A stretch of 64,000 bases of DNA, from NCBI RefSeq assembly GCF_002292295.1, contig NZ_DBBS01000021.1, positions 212,578-276,577 on the forward strand, written 5' to 3'. This DNA is from Sphingomonas sp. UBA978. GTDB taxonomy: Bacteria; Pseudomonadota; Alphaproteobacteria; Sphingomonadales; Sphingomonadaceae. Both the position numbers and the translations under genes were made by a program. Below are positions 46,692-55,620 of the stretch, in pieces. Under the pieces are notes generated by a model. The model saw only the letters and a program-made list of their open reading frames with translations. It searched no databases and was not told the origin of the DNA. Each line of letters opens with the position of its first letter. The first letter of the stretch is position 1.

Positions 46692-47731
46692 TGCCACTGC
46701 TGGCGATGCCGCTCGGCGTGCGCGAGGCGCAGCTGTCCGACATCGGCGACTGCGGCGCGATCGACGCCTTCGTCCGCGGCACCGCGGGCGCGACGCCCTT
46801 CCACCTCACCGCATGGAGCCGCGCCATCGAGCGCGGCTGCGGCCAGCGCGCCCGCTATCTGGTCGCGGAACGCGCCGACGGCGGCATCGCCGGCGTCCTG
46901 CCGCTGACCGAGATGCGCTCGCCGCTGTTCGGCAAGGCACTGGTATCGACCGGCTTCGGCGTCGACGGCGGCGTGCTCGGCGAGGGCGCGGACGCGCTGG
47001 GATCGGGCGCGTGGGAGCTGGCGCAGCGGATCGGCTGCCCCGGCGTCGAGCTGCGCGGCGGCCCGGCCCCTACGGGATGGGAAACGGACGACACCGCCTA
47101 TCTCGGCTTCGCGCGCGATCTCGCCGCGACCGAGGAGGGCGAATTGCTCGCCATCCCGCGCAAGCAGCGCGCCGAGGTGCGCCGCTCGCTCGGCCTCGAT
47201 CTGGAGGTGGTGACCGGCGGCGAACCGCTGCTCGCCGAACATCATCGCGTCTATGCCGAATCGGTGCGCAATCTCGGCACCCCGGTCTTCCCGGCGACGC
47301 TGTTCCGCCACGTCGCGGCCGCGATGGACGCCGACGTCCTCACCGTACGCCATCAGGGCCGGGCGGTGGCGAGCGTCCTCAGCCTGTATTTCCAGGGCAC
47401 GGTCTTCCCCTATTGGGGCGGCGGCACCGCGGCGGCGCGGGCGTTGCGCGCCAACGACCGGATGTATTTCGCGCTGATGAACCATGCGCGCGGGCGGGGC
47501 TGTGCGCGGTTCGACTTCGGACGGTCGAAGACCGGCACCGGCGCGGCGGCGTTCAAGAAGAACTGGGGCTTCACGCCGGTGCCGCGCAGCTATGCGACGC
47601 GCAGCGCGGGCCCGGTGCGTGAGGTCAATCCGCTCAATCCGAAATATGCGCTGATGGTGCGGACGTGGCAGCGCCTGCCGCTGCCGGTCGCCAACATCGT
47701 GGGGCCGTGGATATCGCGCGGGCTGGGGTGA
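46691..47731 (+). CDS. XrtA-locus FemAB/GNAT-like protein
   Basis: The 346-residue protein has the two GNAT-like halves of the FemAB family. Segments RGTAGATPFHLTAWSRAIERG, IPRKQRAEVRRSL, NLGTPVFPATLFRHV and RFDFGRSKTGTGAAAFKKNWGF are shared with the exosortase-associated FemAB group (TIGR03019 type). FemAB proteins transfer amino acids from aminoacyl-tRNA; whether this one modifies the polysaccharide is unknown. Overlaps both neighbours. Confidence 0.87.
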   Translation: MPLLAMPLGVREAQLSDIGDCGAIDAFVRGTAGATPFHLTAWSRAIERGCGQRARYLVAERADGGIAGVLPLTEMRSPLFGKALVSTGFGVDGGVLGEGADALGSGAWELAQRIGCPGVELRGGPAPTGWETDDTAYLGFARDLAATEEGELLAIPRKQRAEVRRSLGLDLEVVTGGEPLLAEHHRVYAESVRNLGTPVFPATLFRHVAAAMDADVLTVRHQGRAVASVLSLYFQGTVFPYWGGGTAAARALRANDRMYFALMNHARGRGCARFDFGRSKTGTGAAAFKKNWGFTPVPRSYATRSAGPVREVNPLNPKYALMVRTWQRLPLPVANIVGPWISRGLG

Positions 47732-48888
47732 TGGAGCTCCTGTTCCTCGCCCATCGCGCGCCCTTTCCGCCCGATCGCGGCGACCGGATCCGCAGCTATC
47801 ACGTGCTGCGCCATCTCTGCCGCCGCGCGCGGGTGCATCTGGTCGCGTTCGGCGAGGGCGCGGCGGATGTCGCCGTGCCGCCCGATCTCGCCGCACGACT
47901 GGCCAGCGTGACCATCGTGCCGCGCTGCAAGCCGCAACCCGTCGCGGCGCTGGAGGCATTGGCGCGCGGCCTGCCGGTGTCGCTGACCGCCTTCGGATCG
48001 GCGGCGATGCGCGCGGCGGTGGCGCGGGTCCGCGCTGATGCGGTCTATTGTTTCTCGGGCCAGATGGCGCAGTATCTGCCCGCGGGCGTGCCGGCGGTGA
48101 TGGATTTCGTCGACGTGGATTCCGCCAAGTTCGCCGGTTTCGCCGACAGCGGCACGCCGCCGATGCGCTGGATGATGCGGCGCGAGGCGCGGCTGCTCGG
48201 CGCGTTCGAGCGGCGCGTCGCCGCCGATGTGGCGGCGAGCGTCTTCGTCAGCGAGGCCGAGGCCGCGCTGTTCCGCGCCGGCGGCGCGACGGGCCGGATC
48301 GTCGCGGTCGAGAACGGCATCGACGCCGCGGCGTTCGATCCCGCCGCCGTCGCCGCCCATGGGTCGAACGCCCCCCTCGTCGTCTTCACCGGACAGATGG
48401 ATTACCGGCCCAATATCGCGGCGGTGACGTGGTTCGCCGCCAGCGTGCTGCCGCATCTGCGCGCCGCGCATCCCACGCTCCGCTTCGCGATCGTCGGCCG
48501 CGCGCCGACGGCGGCGGTGCAGGCGCTCGCCGGCGATGGCGTCATCGTCACCGGCGCGGTCGCCGACGTCCGTCCCTGGCTCGCCGCGGCCGATGTCTGC
48601 GTCGCGCCGCTGAGCCTCGCGCGCGGCATCCAGAACAAGGTGCTGGAGGCGATGGCGATGGCCCGGCCGGTGGTCGCATCCGTCGCCGCCGCGGAGGGGA
48701 TCGACCACGCCGGCACCCTGTGCGTCGCCGACACCGCCGCCGATCACGCCGCGCAGATCCTGACGCTGCTCGCCGATCCATGCGCCGCCGCCGCGCTCGC
48801 CGCCGCCGCCCGCGCCCGCGTCCTCACCCGCTACGACTGGGACGCGCGGCTCGCGCCGCTCGACGCGCTGCTCGGGCTCGCGCCATGA
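47731..48888 (+). CDS. XrtA-locus glycosyltransferase (GT-B)
   Basis: The 385-residue protein is a GT4-like glycosyltransferase: LFLAHRAPFPPDRGDRIRSYHVLRHL at the acceptor side, VVFTGQMDYRPNIAAVTWF, RPWLAAADVCVAPLSLARGIQNKVLEAMAMARPVVAS for nucleotide-sugar binding. This is the TIGR03087-type enzyme beside xrtA. The sugar is unknown. ATG 47731 overlaps the FemAB stop; the stop overlaps xrtA. Confidence 0.9.
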   Translation: MELLFLAHRAPFPPDRGDRIRSYHVLRHLCRRARVHLVAFGEGAADVAVPPDLAARLASVTIVPRCKPQPVAALEALARGLPVSLTAFGSAAMRAAVARVRADAVYCFSGQMAQYLPAGVPAVMDFVDVDSAKFAGFADSGTPPMRWMMRREARLLGAFERRVAADVAASVFVSEAEAALFRAGGATGRIVAVENGIDAAAFDPAAVAAHGSNAPLVVFTGQMDYRPNIAAVTWFAASVLPHLRAAHPTLRFAIVGRAPTAAVQALAGDGVIVTGAVADVRPWLAAADVCVAPLSLARGIQNKVLEAMAMARPVVASVAAAEGIDHAGTLCVADTAADHAAQILTLLADPCAAAALAAAARARVLTRYDWDARLAPLDALLGLAP

Positions 48889-50390
48889 CCCCGCCGCGGG
48901 CGTGGCGGCGACATGGCCTCGCGCTGGCGCTCGCCGCCGTCGCGATCCTGCTGCTGCTGCGCGACGACGTCGCGCACCTGCTGTCGATCTGGTGGACCAG
49001 CACCACCTTCGGCCATTGCCTCTTCATCGGCCCGGTGATCGCCTGGCTGGTGTGGCAGCGTCGCCGCGAACTCGCCGCGCTGACCCCGGTCGCCTGGTGG
49101 CCGGGGCTCGTGCTGGTCGCGCTGGGGGGGCTCGGCTGGCTGATGGGCGACGCCGGATCGGTCAGCTTCGCGCGGCAGTTCGGGCTGGTGGTGATGCTGC
49201 AGGGCACCGTCGTCACGCTGCTCGGACCGCAGGTGGCGCGCGGACTGCTCTTCCCGCTCGCCTATGCGCTGTTCCTCGTCCCGTTCGGAGAGGAACTCGA
49301 GCCGCCATTACAGGCAGTGACGGTGCGGATCGTCATGCCGCTGCTGCATCTGGCCGGCGTGCCCGCCACCTCCAACGGCGTGCTGATCCACGCCGGCCGC
49401 TACTGGTTCGAGGTGGCGGAGGCCTGTTCGGGCGCCAAGTTCGTCATCGCCATGCTCGCCTTCGGCGTGCTCGTCGCCAACCTCTGCTTCGTGTCGTGGC
49501 GGCGGCGCGCCGGGTTCATGGTCGCGGCGATCGTCGTGCCGGTGCTCGCCAACGGCCTGCGCGCGTTCGGGACCATCTATGCCGCGCATGTCACCAGCGT
49601 CGAGGCGGCGACCGGGTTCGACCATATCGTCTATGGCTGGGTGTTCTTCGGCCTCGTGATGGCGGCGGTGCTGGGCATCGGCTGGCGCTGGTTCGACCGC
49701 GCGCCCGATGCGCCGGCCTTCGATCCGGCGCGCCTGCCAATCGTCCGGCGCGGCCTCGTCGCCCTGCCGCTGGCGACGCTGCTCACCGTCGCCACCGCCG
49801 GCGTCTGGCCGCTGTGGAGCAGTGCGATCGCGCATCGTGCAGCCCCGCTGCCGGCACACATCGACCTGCCGCCGGTCGCCGGCTGGGCCCGCGTGCCGCT
49901 CAGCCGCGCCGCGCCGTGGCAGCCTTATTATCCCGGCGCCGACCATGTCCTGTTCGGCCGCTACGCCCGCGACGGCGCCGCGGTCGACCTCGCCGTCGCC
50001 GTATTCGGCAGCCAGGGCGAAGGCCACAAGATCGGCGCGTTCGGTACCGGCGCGATCCGCGAGGAGGATCGCTGGGTCCGCATCGCCGACGACGCGCCGA
50101 TCGCCGGCGGCGCAGTATTGCGGATGACCGCCCCCGGCGGCGCCGGACGACCGGTGGAGCGCATCGTCGCGACATGGTACGTCGTCGGCGACGGGGTAAC
50201 GGCGGACGAACGCGTGGTGAAGATCGAGACGATGAAGGCGAAGCTGCTCGGCGGCCCGCAACGCGCGGTCGCGGTGCATCTGTCGGCGGAGGTGGTGCCG
50301 GGCCGCGACGCGCGCGCCGATATCGCCGCGCTGGCGGCGGCGCTCGGGCCGGTTCCCGTATTGGCCGACCATCTCGCGGCACCGCGCTGA
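48885..50390 (+). CDS. xrtA: Exosortase A fused to EpsI-like domain
   Basis: The 501-residue protein has an N-terminal polytopic exosortase domain with the transpeptidase-like triad C181 (EACSGAKF), R226 (NGLRAFGTIY) and H247 (GFDHIVYGW), and a soluble C-terminal EpsI domain (about 290-501, with LPPVAGWARVPLS and WYVVGDGVTADERVVKIETMKAKLLGG). Exosortase A cleaves and sorts PEP-CTERM proteins to the surface. No PEP-CTERM substrate is seen in this window. Overlaps both neighbours by 1-4 nt. Confidence 0.93.
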   Translation: MTPPRAWRRHGLALALAAVAILLLLRDDVAHLLSIWWTSTTFGHCLFIGPVIAWLVWQRRRELAALTPVAWWPGLVLVALGGLGWLMGDAGSVSFARQFGLVVMLQGTVVTLLGPQVARGLLFPLAYALFLVPFGEELEPPLQAVTVRIVMPLLHLAGVPATSNGVLIHAGRYWFEVAEACSGAKFVIAMLAFGVLVANLCFVSWRRRAGFMVAAIVVPVLANGLRAFGTIYAAHVTSVEAATGFDHIVYGWVFFGLVMAAVLGIGWRWFDRAPDAPAFDPARLPIVRRGLVALPLATLLTVATAGVWPLWSSAIAHRAAPLPAHIDLPPVAGWARVPLSRAAPWQPYYPGADHVLFGRYARDGAAVDLAVAVFGSQGEGHKIGAFGTGAIREEDRWVRIADDAPIAGGAVLRMTAPGGAGRPVERIVATWYVVGDGVTADERVVKIETMKAKLLGGPQRAVAVHLSAEVVPGRDARADIAALAAALGPVPVLADHLAAPR

Positions 50391-52276
50391 TGTGCGGCAT
50401 CGCCGGCATCTTCCACCCCGGCACGCCCAAGCCGGTCGATCCCGCCCGGATCGCCGCGATGATCGCGGCACAGGCGCATCGCGGTCCCGACGGCGATGGC
50501 ATCTGGACCGCGCCGGGGGTCGGGCTCGGCCATCGCCGGCTGTCGATCATCGACCTCGCCGGATCGCCGCAGCCGATGCAGGCGGGCGCGCTCACCGTCA
50601 CCTATAATGGCGAGATCTACAATTTCGCCGAGCTGCGCGCCGAGCTGGAGCTGAAGGGCGCGCACTTCGTCACCGCCGGCGATACCGAGGTGCTGCTGCA
50701 TGGCTGGCGTGCCTGGGGACCGGCGATGCTCGACCGGCTCAACGGCATGTTCGCCTTCGCATTGCACGATGCCGACACGGGAACGCTGTTCCTCGCCCGC
50801 GACCGGATGGGGGTGAAGCCGCTCCATTACGTCGAACTGTCCGACGGCAGCCTCGCCTTCGCATCCGAACTGAAGGGGCTGCTCGCGCATCCGCTGCTGC
50901 GCCGCGTGCCGGACGTCACCGCGGTCGAGGATTTCCTCGCTTATGGCTATGTCCCCGACGATGCCTGCCTCGTCGCCGGCGTGAAGAAGCTGCCGGCGGG
51001 GACGTTCCTGTCGGTGCAGCGCTGGCAGGGCGTGCCGCGGCCGAAGCGCTGGTGGGACGTCGGCTTCGCCGACCGGGCGACGGGATCGGCGAAGGCGCTG
51101 GGCGAGGAACTGCTGGCGCGGATGCGCGACGGCGTGCGCAGCCGCATGGTCGCGGACGTGCCGCTCGGCGCCTTCCTGTCGGGCGGGGTCGACAGCTCCG
51201 CCGTCGTCGCGCTGATGGCGGAGGCGAGCAAGGCGGCGGTCAGCACCTGCACGATCGGCTTCGACGAGGCGGGCCACGACGAACGCGCCTATGCCGCCGC
51301 GGTGGCGCAGCGCTTCGCCACCGATCATCACGCGCAGGTGGTGCGGCCCGACGATTTCGGCCTGATCGATACCCTGGTGCACCATTTCGACGAACCCTTC
51401 GCCGACGGCAGCGCGCTCGCCACCTATCAGGTTGCGGCGCTGGCGCGGCAGAGCGTCACCGTGGCGCTGTCGGGCGACGGCGCGGACGAAGCGCTCGCCG
51501 GCTATCGCCGCTACCGCTTCCAGGCGGCGGAGGAGCGCGTGCGCAGCCTGCTGCCGGCCGGCTGGCGGAGCGCCGCGTTCGGGACGCTCGGGCATTATTA
51601 CCCCAAGGCCGACTGGGCACCCCGCCCGCTGCGCGCCAAGGCGACGCTGCTCGCGCTCGGCACCGATGGCGACGAGGCCTATGCGCGCGCGGTGGGTGTG
51701 ACGACGCCGGAGTTGCGGTCGCGACTGCTGAGCGCGGAGGCGCGGGCGGCGCTGCAGGGCCATCGCGCCGAGGACCGCTACGTCGCGGCGATGCGGGCCG
51801 CACCGGCGCGCGACCCGCTCGATCGCGCGCAATATGCTGACATCCGCATCTGGCTGCCCGGCGACATCCTGACCAAGGTCGATCGCACCAGCATGGCGGT
51901 GGGGCTGGAGGCGCGCGAGCCGCTGCTCGACCACCGGCTGGTCGAATTTTGCGCGACGCTGCCGGCCGGCATGCGGCTGCATCGTGGCACCGGCAAATGG
52001 CTGATGAAGCGCAGCCTCGAACGCCATCTGCCCCGGGACATCCTCTACCGCCCCAAGATGGGGTTCGTGACGCCGATCAGTGCGTGGTTCCGCGGCCCGC
52101 TTGCCGCCGAGGCGGCGGGGCTGGCGCGGTCGCGGACCTTGGTCGACAGCGGCTGGCTCGACATGGCGACGGTGGCGCGGCTGGCGGAGGATCATCGCAC
52201 CGGCCGCGCCGATCACGGCCGGACGCTGTGGCAGTTGCTGATGCTGGACCGCAGCGCGAAGCGGCTGTTCGGGTGA
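50390..52276 (+). CDS. Exosortase A system-associated asparagine synthase-like amidotransferase
   Basis: The 628-residue protein has a class II glutaminase domain with nucleophile Cys2 (MCGIAGIFHPG), HRGPDGDG, HRRLSIIDL and NGEIYNF, and a synthetase domain with PP-loop LSGGVDSSAV near residue 264. This is the AsnB-like amidotransferase 1 of exosortase loci (TIGR03108 type), expected to amidate a sugar acid or similar group. It is the last overlapping gene of the run. Confidence 0.92.
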   Translation: MCGIAGIFHPGTPKPVDPARIAAMIAAQAHRGPDGDGIWTAPGVGLGHRRLSIIDLAGSPQPMQAGALTVTYNGEIYNFAELRAELELKGAHFVTAGDTEVLLHGWRAWGPAMLDRLNGMFAFALHDADTGTLFLARDRMGVKPLHYVELSDGSLAFASELKGLLAHPLLRRVPDVTAVEDFLAYGYVPDDACLVAGVKKLPAGTFLSVQRWQGVPRPKRWWDVGFADRATGSAKALGEELLARMRDGVRSRMVADVPLGAFLSGGVDSSAVVALMAEASKAAVSTCTIGFDEAGHDERAYAAAVAQRFATDHHAQVVRPDDFGLIDTLVHHFDEPFADGSALATYQVAALARQSVTVALSGDGADEALAGYRRYRFQAAEERVRSLLPAGWRSAAFGTLGHYYPKADWAPRPLRAKATLLALGTDGDEAYARAVGVTTPELRSRLLSAEARAALQGHRAEDRYVAAMRAAPARDPLDRAQYADIRIWLPGDILTKVDRTSMAVGLEAREPLLDHRLVEFCATLPAGMRLHRGTGKWLMKRSLERHLPRDILYRPKMGFVTPISAWFRGPLAAEAAGLARSRTLVDSGWLDMATVARLAEDHRTGRADHGRTLWQLLMLDRSAKRLFG

Positions 52277-52363
52277 AAAACCGCCGCTGAAAAACCGTCG
52301 CTGTCATCGCGGTGTCACCAAACCCTAACCCCGGGTTTACCAGCCGCGGCCTAGCTGGTGGGC

Positions 52364-53671
52364 ATGTTCTTCGATCTCGACCTGTTGCGGGACGGCTCCG
52401 TGTCGCTGGCGGCACGACCGCAGGGCGATGGCCGCTGCCTGCCGCGCCATGCGACGCTGGCGGCGGCGATCGACCTGTTCCGCGGCTCGCCCGACCTGCG
52501 CCTGCTCGCGATCGTCGACGAGGCGCGCCGACCGGTCGGGGTGATCCGCGAAAGCGACGTCCGCAGCATCCTGTTCAACCCCTATGGCCACGCCCTGATG
52601 CAGAACCCGACCATCGGCGGGTCGCTGGACGGGGTGATCCGGCCGTGCGGCACCGCCGACGTCGGGCTGTCGATCGATGCGCTGCTGGCGGCCTATCTGC
52701 GCGCGCGCAGCGAGGGGCTGGTGCTGACGCAGGGCGACAGTTTCCATTCGGTCATGGATGCGATGGCGTTCGAACGGCTGGCGGCGGAGCGGCAGACGCA
52801 GATGGCGGCGGAGCGTGAGGCACGGGCGGCGCGGATCGACGCGGCGGGGCAGGCCTTCACCGCCGATGTCGCCGTGCTGGCCGGCGAACTGGCCGACGCC
52901 GCCGGCCGGATCGGGTCGATGGCGGCGCTGCTGGTCGATCGCGCCGGCGCCTCGCGCGACGATGCCGCCTCGGTCGCGGCGGCGACGGGGCAGATGGTCG
53001 GCGCGCTCGACACGATCGCCGGGCTCGGCCGCTCGCTGGCGGCGACGCTCGACGGCATCGCCGGGGACACCGCGGCGGCCGACGGGGTCCGCCGCCATGC
53101 GCGCGGGGCGATGCAGGGGGCAGGCGAACGCGTCGCCGCCCTCGTCGCCAGCGCCACCGCGGTCGACGACATGCTCGGCCTGATCCAGGCCATCGCCGCA
53201 AGAACAAACTTGCTCGCCCTCAACGCCAGCATAGAAGCCGCCCGCGCGGGCGACGTCGGGCGTGGCTTTGCGGTGGTGGCGAACGAGGTCAAGACGCTCG
53301 CGAACCAGACCAGCGCGGCGGCCAAGGACGTCGCGACGCGGGTCGCGGAGATGCACCACCTGCTCGGGGAAGTCGTCGGCGGACATCGCGTGCTGGACGG
53401 AGCGATGGCGACGATTTCCGACACCGGCATTTCGATCGAGGACGCGCTGGCCCGGCAGAGCGACGCGACGCGGCAGATCGCCATGAACGTCGAACAGTCC
53501 GTCGATGCCGGCGGCGATATCGGCGTCCGCGCGGCCGCGATCAGTGGTCAGTCCGCGGCGCTGGGCGCGGATGCGGCGGCGCTGGCGGAGGTATCCCGCG
53601 TCCTCGCCGAGACAACCGTGAGGCTACGGACGCGGGCGCAGGCGTTCGTGACGCTGGCCGGCAGCGCCTGA
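52364..53671 (+). CDS. Soluble methyl-accepting chemoreceptor-like protein with CBS-type N-terminus
   Basis: The protein of about 435 residues has no transmembrane segment. Residues about 20-125 look like a CBS pair ([51 protein letters not shown]), as seen before GGDEF/EAL domains. The C-terminal part is a chemoreceptor signalling domain with the hairpin tip [47 protein letters not shown] at 52358 is an alternative start. Function is probably intracellular sensing; the ligand is unknown. Confidence 0.83.
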   Translation: MFFDLDLLRDGSVSLAARPQGDGRCLPRHATLAAAIDLFRGSPDLRLLAIVDEARRPVGVIRESDVRSILFNPYGHALMQNPTIGGSLDGVIRPCGTADVGLSIDALLAAYLRARSEGLVLTQGDSFHSVMDAMAFERLAAERQTQMAAEREARAARIDAAGQAFTADVAVLAGELADAAGRIGSMAALLVDRAGASRDDAASVAAATGQMVGALDTIAGLGRSLAATLDGIAGDTAAADGVRRHARGAMQGAGERVAALVASATAVDDMLGLIQAIAARTNLLALNASIEAARAGDVGRGFAVVANEVKTLANQTSAAAKDVATRVAEMHHLLGEVVGGHRVLDGAMATISDTGISIEDALARQSDATRQIAMNVEQSVDAGGDIGVRAAAISGQSAALGADAAALAEVSRVLAETTVRLRTRAQAFVTLAGSA

Positions 53672-53675
53672 CCGC

Positions 53676-53861
53676 TCAGCGCAGCTTGGCGATCGACAGG
53701 CCGTCAGCCTTGGCGCGATCCTTGGTCGATTCCTCGCTGCGGGTCAGCGCCTTGGCGATCGCCTTCAGTGCCATGCCCTTCTTGGCGAGTGTGTGGAGCT
53801 TCTGGATCTCGTCCTGCGTCCAGGGCTGACGGTGGCGCTCGAAGCCTTCTCCCCTGGCCAT
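53676..53861 (-). CDS. Small basic HTH-like protein
   Basis: A 61-residue protein: MARGEGFERHRQPWTQDEIQKLHTLAKKGMALKAIAKALTRSEESTKDRAKADGLSIAKLR. The WTQDEIQKLHTLAKKGMALKAIAKALTRSEESTKDRA part has the spacing of a SANT/GcrA-like helix-turn-helix common in alphaproteobacterial small proteins. DNA binding is an inference. The ATG overlaps the stop of the upstream MAPEG gene by one base. Confidence 0.7.
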   Translation of the reverse strand: MARGEGFERHRQPWTQDEIQKLHTLAKKGMALKAIAKALTRSEESTKDRAKADGLSIAKLR

Positions 53862-54286
53862 CAGAACACCGCCATCGAGGCGTGGAGCGTCAGGGCGGCG
53901 AGCGCGACCGTGGAGGCGAGATACAACATGAAGCGAGGCCCTACCCGGTTCACCGTCGCCTGCACCAGCGAATGTATCACGCGGAGGGCGACATACACCC
54001 AGGCGATGGCCGCGTTGACGCCATTCCCGGTGCCGCTGAGCGCGATGACGGTGCAGACCGCGTAGAACAGCGTCGGCTGTTCCATCAGGTGGTTGTGATT
54101 GTGCGCGATCCACTGGACGTGCGGTGGCAGTCCGCGATCGGCGTCGGCCGCCTTCGTACCGACGAGCTTGCCCAGATCGAGGCCGGCGGCTTTCATCGCC
54201 GGCAATCGGGTGGCCAGCATCCAGACGAGCATCACCAGCGTCCCGGCGATGAGCGCCACCATCGGTCGCAGGATTTCGCTGTGCAT
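53861..54286 (-). CDS. MAPEG-family membrane protein
   Basis: The 141-residue protein has four hydrophobic segments and the MAPEG-like motifs HNHLMEQPTLFYAVCTVIAL and YVALRVIHSLVQATVNRVGPRFMLYLAS. MAPEG members include glutathione transferases and peroxidases; bacterial members of this type are mostly uncharacterised. ATG 54286 has GGAGAA 8 bases upstream. It is cotranscribed with the small HTH-like gene. Confidence 0.85.
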   Translation of the reverse strand: MHSEILRPMVALIAGTLVMLVWMLATRLPAMKAAGLDLGKLVGTKAADADRGLPPHVQWIAHNHNHLMEQPTLFYAVCTVIALSGTGNGVNAAIAWVYVALRVIHSLVQATVNRVGPRFMLYLASTVALAALTLHASMAVF

Positions 54287-54380
54287 CGTGATGATTCTCC
54301 CCGCCTTTCGGCAAGGGTGCATCACCGCCCGGTGAGACACAAGCTGGTCCATGCCCCGCGGGGAGGGGGCGTGGTCGCAA

Positions 54381-54410
54381 CGAAACGGGGCGGAGTCCCC
54401 TCCGCCCCGT
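54381..54410 (-). terminator. Terminator behind the deoxyhypusine synthase-like gene
   Basis: A perfect 11-bp stem (ACGGGGCGGAG/CTCCGCCCCGT, loop of 4) lies 9 bases past the stop and is followed on the minus strand by TTTCGTTG. Confidence 0.8.
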
Positions 54411-54419
54411 GCCCTTGTA

Positions 54420-55502
54420 TTACTTGTCGAACAGCGTGCCCCAGCGGTGGACCGGGCGGTCCTTCCACAGGCCGCGGTGATAGGCGTCGGACGCGAGCAG
54501 CGGCATCACCGAGCCGGCCTCCGCGAAGACCATCTGCTCGATACCGGTGTTGACCTTGCCCCAGCTCGCCGCTTCCTGCAGCGTCGAGGACGAGCAGGCG
54601 CCGTCGCGCACGTCGGCGACGGTGATCTGCACCGCATATTTGTGCACCTGGACGTCGTCGTGGCCGAGGATCTCGGCGCAGACGACGGTGTCCTGGATGA
54701 AGTTCTTGGGCACGCCGCCGCCGATCATCAGCAGGCCGGTGGTGCCCGCGGCGATCTTGATCTCGGTCAGCTCGCGGAAGTCCGCGACCGCGTCGATCAT
54801 CAGATACGGGCGCCCTTCCTTGGCGGCATCGACCTGATGCTTGACGAGGCCGAAGCCCGCCGAGCTGTCGACGAACGCCGGGCAGAAGATCGGCACGTCA
54901 TGCTCGTAGGCGAGCTTGACGAGGCTGTTGTCCTTCTTGCCGTGCTCGACCAGATACTTGCCCATCTCGCGGATGAAGGCGCGGCTGGAATAGGCGCGCG
55001 GTTCCAGGCTCTCGGCGATCTCGAAGATCGTGTGGTCGACGTTCTGGAGCGCTTCCTCGTCGATGTAGGTGTCGTAGATGCGGTCGATGTAGAGCGAGCG
55101 CAGCGTGTCGTCGTCGGGGATTTCGAGCGCCTGATAATGCTTGTGGCCGAGCCCCTCGAAGAAATCCATGTCGACGATGGTCGCGCCGGTCGCGACGATG
55201 CCGTCGACCATGTTGTTGCGCACCAGCTCGGCATACAGGTCCATGCAGCCGCCGGCCGAGGTCGAGCCCGCGATGACGAGGAAGATCGAGCAATCCTTGT
55301 CGGCGAGCATCTGGTTGTAGATGTTGGTCGCGCGGCCGAGGTCGCGGCTAGTGAAGCTCATGTCCGCCATCGCATCGACGATCGGGCGCGCGTCGAAGCT
55401 CTTGATGTCGATATGCTTGACCTGCTTCGACAGCAGTTCGGCCTTGCGATTGTCGTTGATCGGCGCGTTGGCGCCGGCGGTCTTGGTCAGCGTGTCGGTC
55501 AT
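54420..55502 (-). CDS. Deoxyhypusine synthase-like polyamine enzyme
   Basis: The 360-residue protein belongs to the deoxyhypusine synthase family: NAD site VIAGSTSAGGC, GIVATGATIVDMDFFEGLGH, GGGVPKNFIQD and the catalytic-type Lys316 in EAASWGKVNTG. Bacteria lack the eIF5A substrate, so such enzymes are thought to join aminobutyl groups to free amines, for example making homospermidine from putrescine, or related guanidino compounds from agmatine. It sits downstream of ornithine decarboxylase, which favours homospermidine. The exact product cannot be read from sequence. Confidence 0.86.
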   Translation of the reverse strand: MTDTLTKTAGANAPINDNRKAELLSKQVKHIDIKSFDARPIVDAMADMSFTSRDLGRATNIYNQMLADKDCSIFLVIAGSTSAGGCMDLYAELVRNNMVDGIVATGATIVDMDFFEGLGHKHYQALEIPDDDTLRSLYIDRIYDTYIDEEALQNVDHTIFEIAESLEPRAYSSRAFIREMGKYLVEHGKKDNSLVKLAYEHDVPIFCPAFVDSSAGFGLVKHQVDAAKEGRPYLMIDAVADFRELTEIKIAAGTTGLLMIGGGVPKNFIQDTVVCAEILGHDDVQVHKYAVQITVADVRDGACSSSTLQEAASWGKVNTGIEQMVFAEAGSVMPLLASDAYHRGLWKDRPVHRWGTLFDK

Positions 55503-55560
55503 GGTTCGCCCTTGGCTATCCAGAACCCGTCGTCATTCACCGTTGGGGACGCGGAAACCC

Positions 55561-55594
55561 AAAAACCGCCCCTCCCGCGCGATCGCGGGAGGGG
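55561..55594 (-). terminator. Terminator behind ornithine decarboxylase
   Basis: A perfect 11-bp stem (CCCCTCCCGCG/CGCGGGAGGGG, tetraloop) is followed on the minus strand by CGG and TTTTT. It separates the decarboxylase gene from the deoxyhypusine synthase-like gene. Confidence 0.85.
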
Positions 55595-55620
55595 GGAAGA
55601 TCATCGGTATAGAGCAGGCG

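Noticed and set aside
34453..52276. PEP-CTERM substrate proteins inside the exosortase locus
   Set aside because: I checked the C-termini of the called proteins and found no Pro-Glu-Pro motif followed by a hydrophobic helix and basic tail.
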